From positions 779,501-843,500 of the forward strand of contig NZ_CP017024.1 in the NCBI RefSeq assembly GCF_014522265.1: a stretch of 64,000 bases of DNA, given 5' to 3'. This stretch comes from Pseudomonas oryzihabitans (GTDB lineage: Bacteria > Pseudomonadota > Gammaproteobacteria > Pseudomonadales > Pseudomonadaceae). The notes beneath the pieces were generated by a model. That model saw only the letters and a program-made list of their open reading frames with translations, searched no databases and was not told the DNA's origin. The translations under genes were made by a program, and so were the position numbers. Positions 17,395 to 27,386 of the stretch are shown here, in pieces; the stretch's first letter is position 1, and every line of letters starts with the position of its first letter.

Positions 17395-20300
17395 TCAGTG
17401 TCCTTCCTTGCCATGGGCTTCCTGGTCCTTGGTGGCCTTGTCCTTGAACAGGCTGCTGACCACCACATAGAACATGGGAATCCAGAAGATCGCCAGGATC
17501 GTGGCGGTGAGCATGCCGCCGATCACGCCGGTACCCACGGCGTGCTGACTGCCGGAACTCGCGCCCGAGGAGATCGCCAGGGGCACCACGCCCAGGATGA
17601 AGGCCATGGAGGTCATGATGATGGGGCGCAGGCGCATGCGCGAGGCTTCCACCGCCGCATCGACGATGTTCTTGCCGCCCTCGTGCAGCTCCTTGGCGAA
17701 TTCCACGATCAGGATGGCGTTCTTCGCCGCCAGGCCGATGGTCGTCAGCAGACCGACCTGGAAGAAGACGTCGTTGGCCAGGCCACGGAAGTAGGTGGCC
17801 AGCAGGGCCCCCACCACCCCAGCGGCACCACCAGGATGACCGCGATCGGGATCGACCAGCTCTCGTACAGCGCCGCCAGGCAGAGGAACACCACCAGCAG
17901 CGACAGCGCATAGAGCGCCGGCGCCTGGGAGCCCGACAGGCGCTCCTCGTAGGACAGACCGGTCCAGGCAATACCCACGCCCTGCGGCAGGTCCTTGGCC
18001 ATGCGTTCAATCTCGGCCATGGCGTCACCGGTGCTGTAGCCGGGCGCCGCGGAGCCGAGGATCTCCAGCGAGGAGATGCCGTTGTAGCGCTCCAGCTTGG
18101 GCGAGCCGTAGATCCACTCACCGCGGGCGAAGGCCGATACCGGCACCATCTCGCCGGCGCTGTTGCGCACGTACCACTTGTTGAAGTCCTCGGGATTCAT
18201 CCGCGCGCTGGCTTCGCCCTGCAGGTACACCTTCTTCACCCGACCGCGGTCGATGAAGTCGTTGACGTAGCTGGACGCCCAGCCGATGGACAGCGTCTGG
18301 TTCACGTCGCTCTGCGACAGGCCCAGGGCGCGCACCTTCTCGTCGTCGACGATGAGCTTGAATTGCGGCTCGTCGTTGAGGCCGTTGGGACGGGTCTGCA
18401 CCAGCTTGGAATTCTGCGCGGCCATGCCGAGCAGCTGGTTGCGCGCGGCCATGAGCGCCTCGTGGCCGATGCCGCCCTGGTCCTGCAGGTAGAAGTCAAA
18501 GCCGGTGGCGTTACCCAGCTCCAGCACCGCCGGCGGGACGATGGCATAGACGATGGCGTCCTTGATGCCCGACAGGTAGCCCATGGCCCGACCGGCCACG
18601 GCGCTGGCGCCATCTTTGGCGTCCGGGCGCTGTTCCCAGGGCTTGAGCTGGATGAACGCCAGACCCGAGCTCTGACCACGACCGGCGAAGTTGAAGCCGT
18701 TGACCGTGAACATCGAGCTGACCGCGCTCGAATCGTTCTTCATCATCATCTCTCGCATGGTGTCGAGCACCTTCTGCGTCCGCTCGGCACTGGAGCCCGG
18801 CGGCGTGGTGACCTGGGCGAAGATCACGCCCTGGTCCTCTTCCGGCAGGAAGGACGACTGGATGCGGGTGAAGAGGAACACCATGACGCCGACGATCAGC
18901 AGGTACAGCAGCAGGAAGGGCACCTTGTGCCGGATCACCGCGGCCACGCTGCGCTCGTAGCGGTGCTGACCGCTCTCGAACTTGCGGTTGAACCAGCCGA
19001 AGAAACCACGCTTCTCGTGGTGCCCCTGCTTGACCGGCTTGAGCAGGGTGGCGCACAGCGCCGGGGTCAGGATCAGCGCCACCAGCACCGAGAGCACCAT
19101 CGAGGAGACGATGGTGATGGAGAACTGGCGATAGATCACCCCGGTGGAGCCGCCGAAGAAGGCCATGGGCACGAACACCGCCGACAGCACCAGGGCGATA
19201 CCGACCAGGGCGCCCTGGATCTGGCCCATGGACTTGCGCGTCGCCTCCTTGGGCGAGAGCCCCTCCTCGGCCATCACCCGCTCGACGTTTTCCACCACCA
19301 CGATGGCATCGTCCACCAGCAGGCCGATGGCGAGCACCATGCCGAACATGGTCAGGATGTTGATGGTGAAACCGGCGGCCAGCAGCACCGCGAAGGTGCC
19401 CAGGAGCACCACGGGGACGGCGATGGTGGGGATCAGGGTGGCCCGGAAGTTCTGCAGGAACAGGAACATCACCAGGAACACCAGCAGGATCGCCTCGCCC
19501 AGGGTCTTGACCACCTCATGGATCGAGGCGGTCACCACCGGGGTGGTGTCATAGGGATAGACCACCTCCATGCCCGGCGGCATGAACGGCTTGAGGCGCT
19601 CGATGGTGGCGCGGACCGCCTTGGCGGTGTCCAGGGCATTGGCCCCGGTGGCCAGACGCAGCGCCATGCCGGAGGCCGGCTTGCCGTCGAACTGGGCATC
19701 GATGGAGTAGTTCTCGCCACCCAGCTCGACCCGCGCCACGTCACGCAGGCGCACCTGGGCACCGCTCTGGTCGACCTTGAGGAAGATCTTGCCGAACTCC
19801 TCGACGCTGGTCAGGCGGGTCTTGCCGATGATGGTGGCGTTGAGCTGCTGCCCCGGCACCGCCGGCAGGCCGCCGAGCTGACCGGAGGCGATCTGCACGT
19901 TCTGGCTCTGGATGGCGCTGCTGACGTCGACCGGCGTGAGCTGGTACTTCACCAGCTTCTGCGGATCCAGCCAGATGCGCATGGCGTACTGGGCACCGAA
20001 TACCTGGAAGTCGCCCACACCGCTGGTCCGCGCGATGGGATCGCGCATGTTGGAGACGATGTAGTTGGACAGGTCTTCCTTGGTCAGGGAGCCGTCCATG
20101 GAGACCAGGCCCACCACCATCATGAAGTTGCGCTGGTACTTGGCGACGCGCATGCCCTGCTGCTGGACTTCCTGCGGCAGGAGCGGCGTCGCCAGCTGCA
20201 GCTTGTTCTGCACCTGGACCTGGGCGATGTCGGAATTGGTGCCTTGGTTGAAGGTCACGATGATGGTCATGCTGCCGTCGGAGTTGGACTCCGAGGAGAT

Positions 20301-20531
20301 GTACCTGAGGTTGTCGATCCCGTTCATCTGCTGCTCGATGACCTGAACCACGGTGTCCTGCACCGTCTGCGCCGAGGCGCCCGGGTAGCTCACCTGGATC
20401 GAGACCGCCGGAGCGGCGATGTTCGGGTACTGGTTAATCGGCAGCGTGAGGATCGACAGAATGCCGGCGAGCATGATCACCAGGGCGATTACCCAGGCGA
20501 AGATGGGCCGGTCGATGAAGAACTTGGACAT
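17395..20531 (-). pseudogene. mexB: RND efflux pump MexB/TtgB, interrupted by a one-base frameshift
   Basis: Inner-membrane proton/drug antiporter of the HAE1 RND family. The frame from 20531 reads correctly from [20 protein letters not shown] for about 905 residues, then loses frame at a C4 run at 17817-17820, where [12 protein letters not shown] should continue [12 protein letters not shown]. The rest ([15 protein letters not shown] to [11 protein letters not shown]) is intact in the next frame to 17395. Adding one G on the coding strand restores 1045 residues, the normal MexB length. All transmembrane and pore-domain regions are otherwise present, including the central DDAIVVVEN segment with its paired aspartates. 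It is probably a sequencing contraction; if real, the pump lacks its last transmembrane helices. Confidence 0.9.
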
Positions 20532-20543
20532 CAGGCGCTCCCC

Positions 20544-21737
20544 TTACTGACCCTGACCCGCCGGCTTCTGCTCGGCGGAGGCGATGTTGCTCGCCGGCTT
20601 GGTGGTGACGGTGGCACCCGGCTTGATCTTCTGCAGACCTTCGGTGATGACCTTGTCACCCGCCTTGAGGCCGTCGGTGACCAGCCATTCGGCGCCGACG
20701 GTGCGCTCGGTCTTGAGGATCCGCTGCTCGACCTTGCCTTCGCCGTTGACCACCATGGCGGTGGGCTGGCCCTTGAGATCGCGGGTCACACCCTGCTGCG
20801 GCACCAGCAGGGCATTCTGGCGCACGCCGGACTGCAGCTCGGCACGCACGAACATGCCGGGCAGCAGCAGCTTGTCGGGGTTGGGGAATTCGGCGCGGAT
20901 GGTCACTGAGCCGGTGCCCTGGTCTACCGAAACCTCGGCGAACTTGAGCTTGCCGGGACGGCTGTAGGCAGTGCCGTCTTCCAGCATCAGCTTGACCTGG
21001 GCGGCGTTCTCGCCCTGCACCTTCTGCAGCTGACCGCTGTCCAGCTCGCGGCGCAGGCGCAGCAGATCGGTGGCGGACTGGGTCACGTCGACATAGATGG
21101 GATCGAGCTGGGTGATGCTGGTCAGAGCGCTGGTCTGGTCGGCGGTGACCAGGGCGCCTTCGGTCATCATCGAGCGCCCGATGCGCCCGGAGATGGGCGC
21201 GGCGACCTTGGTGTAGGCCAGGTTGATCTCGGCGTTGCGCAGGGCGGCCCTGGCCGATTCCACCTGGGCTTCGTTCTGCCGCTGCATGGACAGCGCATCG
21301 TCGGCTTCCTGCTTGCTGATCGCCTGCTCCTTGACCAGGGCGCCATAGCGCTGGGCCTTGAGCCGGTTGGAGGCCAGGGTCGCCTGGGCCTGGGCCAGGG
21401 AGGCCTTGGCGGAATTGACGTTGGCCTCGTAGGTACGCGGATCGATCTGATAGAGCTGGGTACCGGCCTTCACGTCGGCGCCTTCGGTGAAATAGCGCTT
21501 GAGCAGGATGCCGCTCACCTGCGGCCGCACCTCGGCGATGCGGAAGGCGGACGTGCGCCCGGGCAATTCGTCGGTCAGGGTGACGGTGCGAGGCTGCATC
21601 GTCACCACCCCGACCTCCGGGGGCTTCTGCTGCTGTTGCTGCTGGTCCTTGTTGTCCTGCTTGCCGCAGGCACCCAGGGCCAGGGCCACGGCCAGCAGGG
21701 CGGGAGCGAAAAAGGCATGCGCCGGCTTGATCTGCAT
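20544..21737 (-). CDS. mexA: RND efflux periplasmic adaptor lipoprotein MexA/TtgA
   Basis: Membrane-fusion protein of 397 residues that bridges the pump and the outer-membrane channel. The lipobox is LGAC in a signal beginning MQIKPAHAFFAPALLAVALA. A glutamine-rich linker follows, then the lipoyl/hairpin and beta-barrel domains (RPQVSGILLKRYFTEGADVK; VAAPISGRIGRSMMTEGALV). The start at 21737 has AAGGA upstream. In-frame codons further upstream, to 21827, run into the promoter and operator and are rejected. It is the first gene of the operon, and mexB follows after 12 bases. Confidence 0.93.
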   Translation of the reverse strand: MQIKPAHAFFAPALLAVALALGACGKQDNKDQQQQQQKPPEVGVVTMQPRTVTLTDELPGRTSAFRIAEVRPQVSGILLKRYFTEGADVKAGTQLYQIDPRTYEANVNSAKASLAQAQATLASNRLKAQRYGALVKEQAISKQEADDALSMQRQNEAQVESARAALRNAEINLAYTKVAAPISGRIGRSMMTEGALVTADQTSALTSITQLDPIYVDVTQSATDLLRLRRELDSGQLQKVQGENAAQVKLMLEDGTAYSRPGKLKFAEVSVDQGTGSVTIRAEFPNPDKLLLPGMFVRAELQSGVRQNALLVPQQGVTRDLKGQPTAMVVNGEGKVEQRILKTERTVGAEWLVTDGLKAGDKVITEGLQKIKPGATVTTKPASNIASAEQKPAGQGQ

Positions 21738-21828
21738 ATCAAAAGTCCTTGAAAGCGGGGAAATGAGCATGCGCAGCGCGCCTTGTGGATCCGCACCGGC
21801 TCGAGCATAGGAATTATTATCAGACAAA

Positions 21829-21860
21829 TATACTTACGTTCACGACTGTTTGTAAATAAC
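21829..21860 (-). promoter_or_regulatory. Efflux operon promoter with TtgR-like operator
   Basis: On the minus strand the stretch contains TTTACAAACA, a short spacer with TGAACGTAAG, then TATATT. From memory this closely matches the TtgR operator of the P. putida ttgABC promoter. TTTACA (-35) and TATATT (-10) are 18 bases apart and coincide with the operator arms, so repressor binding would block polymerase. A drug-releasable TetR-family repressor is implied. The usual divergent repressor gene (ttgR or mexR) is absent from the 347-base gap 21738-22084, which otherwise holds only the yceI terminator. Confidence 0.72.
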
Positions 21861-22032
21861 CCAAGCGCCTTACTCGGGTATCTCGCCGGCTACTCCGACG
21901 TCTCGTGAAAATGGCTATGCCGACAGAAGTCAGGCCAGTGCGACCGACCTCGGTAGCAGACCATGAGGCGGGAGGCGAGTTCTGCCGGGGAATCCCGGTG
22001 TCGCCCGCCTCGTCGGCAAAAACGACCAGGCA

Positions 22033-22060
22033 TAAAAATGCCGGACGAATCCGGCATCTT
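22033..22060 (-). terminator. Rho-independent terminator downstream of yceI
   Basis: On the minus strand, GATGCCGGATTCGTCCGGCAT followed by TTTTT. The stem is ATGCCGGA / TCCGGCAT, and it begins about 25 bases after the yceI stop. It separates yceI from the efflux operon, which runs the same way. Confidence 0.88.
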
Positions 22061-22084
22061 TGGTTACAACCTGCGGGCGTCCCG

Positions 22085-22663
22085 TTACTGGCGCACGCCT
22101 TCGAAGGACAGCATGAATTCCACTTCCTGGGATTTCGGGCCGAGGTCCTTCTGGATGTTGAAGTCCTTGAGCTTGAGGGTGGTGGTGCCCTCGAAGCCGG
22201 CGCGGTAGCCACCCCACGGGTCCTTGCCCTCGCCCATGAAGTGGGCCTTGATGGTGACCGGCTTGGTCACGCCGTTCAGGGTCAGGTTGCCGGTGACGTC
22301 GGCGGTGCCATCGCCGGTGGGAGTGACCTTGGTCGATTCGAAGCTGGCCTGGGGATGGGCGGCGACGTTGAGGAAGTCGGCGCTGCGCAGGTGCTTGTCA
22401 CGCTCGGCGTGGTTGGTGTCGACGCTGTCGGTGTTGATGGTCACCTTGACCTTGTCGGCGGACGGATCCTTGGCATCGAAGCTGAAGTTGCCGTCGAAGT
22501 CCTTGAAGGTGCCGTACAGCCAGCTGTAGCCCAGGTGCTGGATGCGGAACTGGATGAAGGCGTGCTGGCCCTGCTTGTCGATCTTGTAGTCGGCGGCCAT
22601 GGCCTGGCCAGCGCCCAGCAGAGCGGTACCCAGGGCCAGGGCGGCAACGGTTTTCTTCAGCAT
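22085..22663 (-). CDS. YceI family periplasmic protein
   Basis: Secreted protein of 192 residues with signal [23 protein letters not shown] and cleavage after AMA. The mature protein begins [23 protein letters not shown] and follows the lipocalin-like YceI beta-barrel pattern, which binds polyprenoid or similar lipids ([25 protein letters not shown] at the end). In P. aeruginosa the syntenic protein has been called PasP, a secreted protease-like protein; no protease motif is visible here, so that name is not carried over. It lies 35 bases after the cytochrome b561 gene, a pairing common for YceI, and ends at a terminator. Confidence 0.92.
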   Translation of the reverse strand: MLKKTVAALALGTALLGAGQAMAADYKIDKQGQHAFIQFRIQHLGYSWLYGTFKDFDGNFSFDAKDPSADKVKVTINTDSVDTNHAERDKHLRSADFLNVAAHPQASFESTKVTPTGDGTADVTGNLTLNGVTKPVTIKAHFMGEGKDPWGGYRAGFEGTTTLKLKDFNIQKDLGPKSQEVEFMLSFEGVRQ

Positions 22664-22698
22664 TGGATGGAGCTCCAGGTGGTGGTGGGAAGCGAACA

Positions 22699-23252
22699 TC
22701 AGGAAGGAGTGTGGACCCGACCGAGCATGCGGACCAGGGTGCCGTCGCGGTCGACGAAATGGTGCTTGAGCGCGGCCACCACGTGCAGACCGGCCAGGAC
22801 GATCAGCGTCCAGGCGAACCAGAGGTGGATCTTGCCGGCGGTATCGGCCTGATCCGGCAGGCCGCTCAGGGTCGCCGGAACCTTGAACCAGCCGAAGACA
22901 TCGATGGCCACGCCATCGGCGGTGGAGATCAGATAGCCGGCCACCATGACGCTGAGCATCAGCCCATAGAGCAGGAAGTGCCCGGCACCGGCGGCGCGGC
23001 GCACCAGGGGGCTGCCCTCCACCGGCGGCGGCGGACTGACCAGGCGCCAGAGCAGGCGCAGCACCAGGGCGATCAGCAAGAGGATGCCGGCGCTCTTATG
23101 CAGTTCGGGGCGGTGTGGTACCAGGTGTCGTAGTAGTCCAGGGTGCGCATCCACAGGCCGGAGGCGAACATGGCGACGATCGCCAGGGCCATGACCCAAT
23201 GCAGAACCAGACTTACCAGACCGTAGCGAAGGCCATCGTTGCGCCAGTGCAT
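22699..23252 (-). pseudogene. Cytochrome b561 (CybB family), interrupted by a one-base frameshift
   Basis: Di-heme membrane cytochrome of four transmembrane helices that moves electrons from quinol. The first part starts at 23252 (MHWRNDGLRYGLVSLVLHWV) and reads to WYHTAP. There the frame slips at a G4 run (23107-23110 on the plus strand) where five are expected. The rest ([20 protein letters not shown] to GRVHTPS) continues in the next frame to 22699. Restoring one base gives 184 residues, the normal family size. Heme-ligand histidines are present in [19 protein letters not shown] and [13 protein letters not shown]. It sits just upstream of yceI in one unit. The break is probably a sequencing contraction. 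Confidence 0.87.
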
Positions 23253-23425
23253 CGCTTTTCTCTCCTGAAAAAGCTTTGCCTAAGCCTAGCCGCAAACGTA
23301 TCGATGGAAAGCGGAAAAAGTATCGAATCAATATCGAAGGAATCGATGGATCGGACGGCGCGCGAAGGCCCCGTCCGCTCCGACCCAGACGCTGCGCGAT
23401 GGCAGCGCCCGGGCTCAGGCAGGGA

Positions 23426-25003
23426 TCAGAACGACCAGTGGAACAGCTTCCAGAAGAAGCCGTGCTCGCCACTGTCCTTGGCCGGCGCAGCGGCGGCGGC
23501 CTTGGGCGCAGCAGCCGGCTGGGCAGCGGTCTTGGCACTGGCCACGACCGGCACCACGGCCTTGCCGGCCTTGAGATCGCGGACCTGACCGGCAGCGCGC
23601 TGACCGCTGGCCAGGGCGCCTTCCAGGGTGCCCGGATGCAGCGGATCGGTGTGCTCGCCGGCGAAGATCACCCGGCCGGCGGGCTTTTCCCACAGCCGCC
23701 AGTAGCGGGTGATCTGGCCCGGACCATAGGCCAGGTAGGCACCGCCCACGCCCGGATCGCGGCTGTAGCGACGGACTTCGTAGCCGGAGAAGGCACCCCG
23801 CGCCTTGGGATAGAAGGCGTGGAAGCGGATCAGCACCTGATCGACCATCTGCTTGTCGCCAAAGGCCTGCACCAGACGCGCGCTGTCACCGGCCAGGTTA
23901 ACCAGCACATTGGCGCCGCCCTTGACGTCCGGCTCCACCCACAGCATGCCCAGGCCCTGGTCGCTGTAGATCTCGCCGCTCATGCGCGACTTGCTGTCCC
24001 ACACCGGGGTCTTGAACTTGAGCAGGATCTGGTCGCGCCAGCCATAGGTGGTGCCCTTGATCGCCGCCTGCTGGGTAGCATCCAGCGCCGGGGTCATCTG
24101 CACCTGGCCGAGGGCGCGCAGCGGCACCGCCATCACCACGTAGTCGGCCTTGTAGCCGGTGGCACCGGCCTTGACCACGACACCATCCTTGTCCTGGACG
24201 ATGCTGGAGACCTTGTTGTCAGTCTTGATCGTCTTGATCTGCTTGACGAAGGCCTGGGCCAGCACCTCGCTGCCACCGGGCAGACGGGAGGCGCGCAGGT
24301 CCTTGTCGTCGACGCCGCGATAGACGCGGGTCTGCTGGGCCAGATAGAGCAGCGACAGCCGCGAGGGCTCGTCGTAGCGGACGCGGATGCGCTGGTTGAT
24401 CAGCTGGCGCGCCACCGGCGGCAGATTCTGCTTGTCCAGCCAGGTGGCGGCGTTGATCTGGTCGAGGGCGTGCAGGGTCGGGGTGGCGGTCGGCTGCAGC
24501 GGATCGCTGATGGCGGCAGCCAGATCGTCCAGGGACTTGTCGACGCGTTTGAGGGCATCGGCCACGGCCGGCATCTTCTGCGCCAGGTCTTCCTGGGAAA
24601 AGTACTGGCCTTCGATCAGATAGCCCGGGGTGCGCACGAAGGACGGCGCGTCCACGGTCTTGAGCTTGAAGGTGTCCAGGTAGTGGTTGAGCACCGGCTG
24701 GGCCTTGGTGTCGCCGATCCATTCGCTGGAGGCGAGACCGGAACGACCGCCGACGCGCGCGCCGGCTTCCAGCAGGGTCACGTTCCAGCCGGCCTGCTGC
24801 AGTTCATAGGCCGAGGCCAGACCGGCCATGCCGGCACCGACCACGATCACCGAGGGACCACTGGGCGCTACGGGTGCCGCGGTAGCCTTTTCCGGCGCCT
24901 TGTGCGTCTCTTTATGGGCCTTCTCGGCAGCGCCTGCGCTCAGGCTGGTAGCGAATACGCCGGCTGCCAAGCAGACGGTAAAACCTGTCCAACGCGACGA
25001 CAT
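23426..25003 (-). CDS. Flavin monoamine oxidase family protein, exported
   Basis: FAD-dependent amine oxidase of 525 residues. An N-terminal signal-like segment (residues 1-25, ending LSAGAA) and a lysine/alanine-rich linker precede the FAD-binding motif VIVVGAGMAGLASAYEL (about residues 50-66), then LLEAGARVGGR. The C-terminal FAD motif is IFAGEHTDPLHPGTLEGALASG. A low-complexity Ala/Lys tail (about 470-510) follows. The oxidised amine is unknown. No twin-arginine motif is present, which is notable for a flavoprotein with an export signal. It is divergent from bioA across about 170 bases. A homologue occupies the same position in P. aeruginosa, as I recall. Confidence 0.87.
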   Translation of the reverse strand: MSSRWTGFTVCLAAGVFATSLSAGAAEKAHKETHKAPEKATAAPVAPSGPSVIVVGAGMAGLASAYELQQAGWNVTLLEAGARVGGRSGLASSEWIGDTKAQPVLNHYLDTFKLKTVDAPSFVRTPGYLIEGQYFSQEDLAQKMPAVADALKRVDKSLDDLAAAISDPLQPTATPTLHALDQINAATWLDKQNLPPVARQLINQRIRVRYDEPSRLSLLYLAQQTRVYRGVDDKDLRASRLPGGSEVLAQAFVKQIKTIKTDNKVSSIVQDKDGVVVKAGATGYKADYVVMAVPLRALGQVQMTPALDATQQAAIKGTTYGWRDQILLKFKTPVWDSKSRMSGEIYSDQGLGMLWVEPDVKGGANVLVNLAGDSARLVQAFGDKQMVDQVLIRFHAFYPKARGAFSGYEVRRYSRDPGVGGAYLAYGPGQITRYWRLWEKPAGRVIFAGEHTDPLHPGTLEGALASGQRAAGQVRDLKAGKAVVPVVASAKTAAQPAAAPKAAAAAPAKDSGEHGFFWKLFHWSF

Positions 25004-25176
25004 CTTTTCTAGACTCCTGGGACCGGGAAACGGCGGTGGCGCAGCATACGCCAGCGGCCCCGGGGCAACCAGACGGCGCCATGACCGGCAATCGGCCCGC
25101 GCCTTGCTCCCGTCGCGCGCCCTGGCTTAGGCTTGCGCCCCCTTTTTATCGCCGGGCCCGCCGCCAGGAGACGCCA

Positions 25177-26577
25177 ATGACCAATCACGACTGGATGCGC
25201 CGTGACCTGGAGGTGCTCTGGCACCCCTGCACCCAGATGAAGGATCACGAGCAGCTGCCGGTGATCCCGATCCGCCGTGGCGAAGGCGTCTGGCTGGAGG
25301 ACTTCGACGGCAAGCGCTACCTGGATGCCGTCAGTTCCTGGTGGGTCAATGTCTTCGGCCACGCCAATCCGCGCATCAACGAGCGCATCAAGGCCCAGGT
25401 CGACCAGCTGGAGCACGTCATCCTCGCCGGCTTCAGCCACCAGCCGGTGATCGAACTGTCCGAGCGCCTGGTCGCCCTGACCCCGGCCGGCCTCGACCGG
25501 GTGTTCTATGCCGACAACGGCTCCTCGTGCATCGAGGTGGCCTTGAAGATGAGCTACCACTACTGGCGCAACGTGGGCCAGCCGGAAAAGCGCCGCTTCG
25601 TCACCCTGACCAACAGCTACCACGGCGAGACGGTCGCGGCCATGTCGGTGGGTGACGTGGCGCTGTTCACCGAGACCTACCAGGGTCTCTTGCTGGACAC
25701 CCTCAAGGTGCCCAGTCCCGATTGCTACCTGCGCCCCGAGGGCATGGACTGGGAAGCGCATTCGCGGCAGATGTTCGCGCACATGGAGCGCACCCTGGCC
25801 GAGCACCACGCCAGCGTCGCCGCGGTCATCGTCGAGCCGCTGATCCAGGGCGCCACCGGCATGCGCATGTACCACCCGGTCTATCTGCGCCTCCTGCGCG
25901 AGGCCTGCGATCGCTATGGCGTGCACCTGATCCACGACGAGATCGCCGTGGGCTTCGGTCGCACCGGGACGATGTTCGCCTGCGAGCAGGCCGGCATCCG
26001 TCCGGATTTCCTCTGCCTGTCCAAGGCCCTCACCGGCGGCTACCTGCCGCTGGCCGCCTGCCTCACCACCGATGCGGTCTACCAGGCCTTCTACGACGAC
26101 TACCACACCCTGCGCGCCTTCCTGCATTCCCACAGCTACACCGGCAATCCGCTGGCCTGCGCCGCCGCCCTGGCGACCCTGGACATCTTCGCCCAGGACG
26201 ACGTCATCGAGGCCAACAAGCCCCTGGCCCGGCGCATGGCCGAGGCCACCGCGCACCTGGTCGATCATCCCCACGTGGGCGAGGTGCGCCAGACCGGCAT
26301 GGCCCTGGCCATCGAGATGAGCGCCGACAAGGCCCGCCGTACGCCCTACCCCTGGCAGGAGCGCCGCGGTCTCGCCGTCTATCAGCACGCCCTCTCCCGT
26401 GGCGCCCTGTTGCGACCCCTGGGCAACGTGGTCTACTTCCTGCCGCCCTATGTCATCACCCCCGAGCAGATCGACTTCCTCGCCGAGGTGGCGAGCGAAG
26501 GCATCGAGCTTGCCACCCGCACCTCGGTCAGCGTCGCCCTGAGCGACCTGCACCCCAACCACCGCGATCCCGGCTGA
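25177..26577 (+). CDS. bioA: Adenosylmethionine-8-amino-7-oxononanoate aminotransferase BioA
   Basis: PLP enzyme of 466 residues that makes 7,8-diaminopelargonate, the antepenultimate step of biotin synthesis, using SAM as amino donor. Class-III aminotransferase motifs are clear: DGKRYLDAVSSWWVNVFGHA, the cofactor-region HDEIAVGFGRTG, and the PLP lysine Lys283 in LSKALTGGYLPLA. The N-terminal RRDLEVLWHPCTQMKDHE is characteristic of BioA. The ATG at 25177 has GGAG seven bases upstream; the longer frame to 25036 is rejected. It is not with bioBFHCD, as usual in Pseudomonas. rsmE follows after 13 bases. Confidence 0.93.
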   Translation: MTNHDWMRRDLEVLWHPCTQMKDHEQLPVIPIRRGEGVWLEDFDGKRYLDAVSSWWVNVFGHANPRINERIKAQVDQLEHVILAGFSHQPVIELSERLVALTPAGLDRVFYADNGSSCIEVALKMSYHYWRNVGQPEKRRFVTLTNSYHGETVAAMSVGDVALFTETYQGLLLDTLKVPSPDCYLRPEGMDWEAHSRQMFAHMERTLAEHHASVAAVIVEPLIQGATGMRMYHPVYLRLLREACDRYGVHLIHDEIAVGFGRTGTMFACEQAGIRPDFLCLSKALTGGYLPLAACLTTDAVYQAFYDDYHTLRAFLHSHSYTGNPLACAAALATLDIFAQDDVIEANKPLARRMAEATAHLVDHPHVGEVRQTGMALAIEMSADKARRTPYPWQERRGLAVYQHALSRGALLRPLGNVVYFLPPYVITPEQIDFLAEVASEGIELATRTSVSVALSDLHPNHRDPG

Positions 26578-26590
26578 TCTGGAGTCCGCC

Positions 26591-27319
26591 ATGCGTCTAA
26601 CCCGCTGCCACCTCGACCTGCCCCTGGCCCTCGGCCACCTCGACCTGCCCGAGGCCCAGGCCCACTACCTGGGCCGCGTGCTGCGCCTGGCGCCGGGGGA
26701 TGCCATGCAATTGTTCGACGGCAGCGGCCGCGAATACCTCGGCCAGGTCACCGCGGTGGGCAAGAAGACCCTCAGCGTCGAGCTGACCGAGGAACTGCCC
26801 GGCCAACCCGATTCGCCGCTGCGCATCCACCTCGGCCAGGGCCTGTCCCGCGGCGAGCGCATGGACTGGGCGATCCAGAAGGCCACCGAACTGGGCGTGG
26901 CCGAGATCACCCCGCTGGTCAGCGAACGCTGCGAGGTGCGCCTCAAGGACGAGCGCGCCGACAAGCGCCTGCAGCACTGGCGCCAGGTCGCCATCAGCGC
27001 CTGCGAACAGTGCGGTCGCTCCACGGTGCCGCTGATCCATCCGCCGCAGTTGCTGGCCGACTGGCAGGCCGCGCTGGACGCCGATCTCAAGCTGGTCCTG
27101 CACCCGGTGGCGGAGCCTCTGGAAAGCCATGCCCGGCCTACCCGCCTGGCCCTGCTGATCGGTCCTGAAGGCGGCCTGAGCGAGGCCGAAGTCACGGCTG
27201 CCCGCGCCGCCGGTTTCCAGCCGGCCCGCCTGGGGCCGCGGGTGCTGCGCACCGAGACCGCCCCGGTGGTGGCCCTGAGCGTGGCCCAGCAACTCTGGGG
27301 TGATTTCCAGACCCCCTGA
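26591..27319 (+). CDS. rsmE: 16S rRNA (uracil(1498)-N(3))-methyltransferase RsmE
   Basis: SPOUT-class methyltransferase of 242 residues for U1498 of 16S rRNA. An N-terminal PUA-like domain (QAHYLGRVLRLAPGDAMQLF) is followed by the knotted SPOUT domain with LLIGPEGGLSEAEV and LGPRVLRTETAPV, the SAM-binding motifs. It follows bioA closely in the same direction and may be cotranscribed. Length is normal. Confidence 0.94.
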   Translation: MRLTRCHLDLPLALGHLDLPEAQAHYLGRVLRLAPGDAMQLFDGSGREYLGQVTAVGKKTLSVELTEELPGQPDSPLRIHLGQGLSRGERMDWAIQKATELGVAEITPLVSERCEVRLKDERADKRLQHWRQVAISACEQCGRSTVPLIHPPQLLADWQAALDADLKLVLHPVAEPLESHARPTRLALLIGPEGGLSEAEVTAARAAGFQPARLGPRVLRTETAPVVALSVAQQLWGDFQTP

Positions 27320-27386
27320 GCCGCCCCCCTGACCGCTGCCCCGCAGTGGTCCGCCCCTTTCCCCACGGATAGTTTTGGAGCCCCGG

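Noticed and set aside
17811..17822. Programmed ribosomal frameshifting as the reason for the mexB break (and the similar breaks in chpA, chpB and the cytochrome gene)
   Set aside because: There is no slippery heptamer with a downstream pseudoknot, homologues are uninterrupted, and all four sites share only a shortened G/C run.
18363..20909. Plus-strand open frame of 848 codons antisense to mexB
   Set aside because: His/Asp/Gly-rich shadow of the conserved RND pump frame; no domain and no ribosome site.
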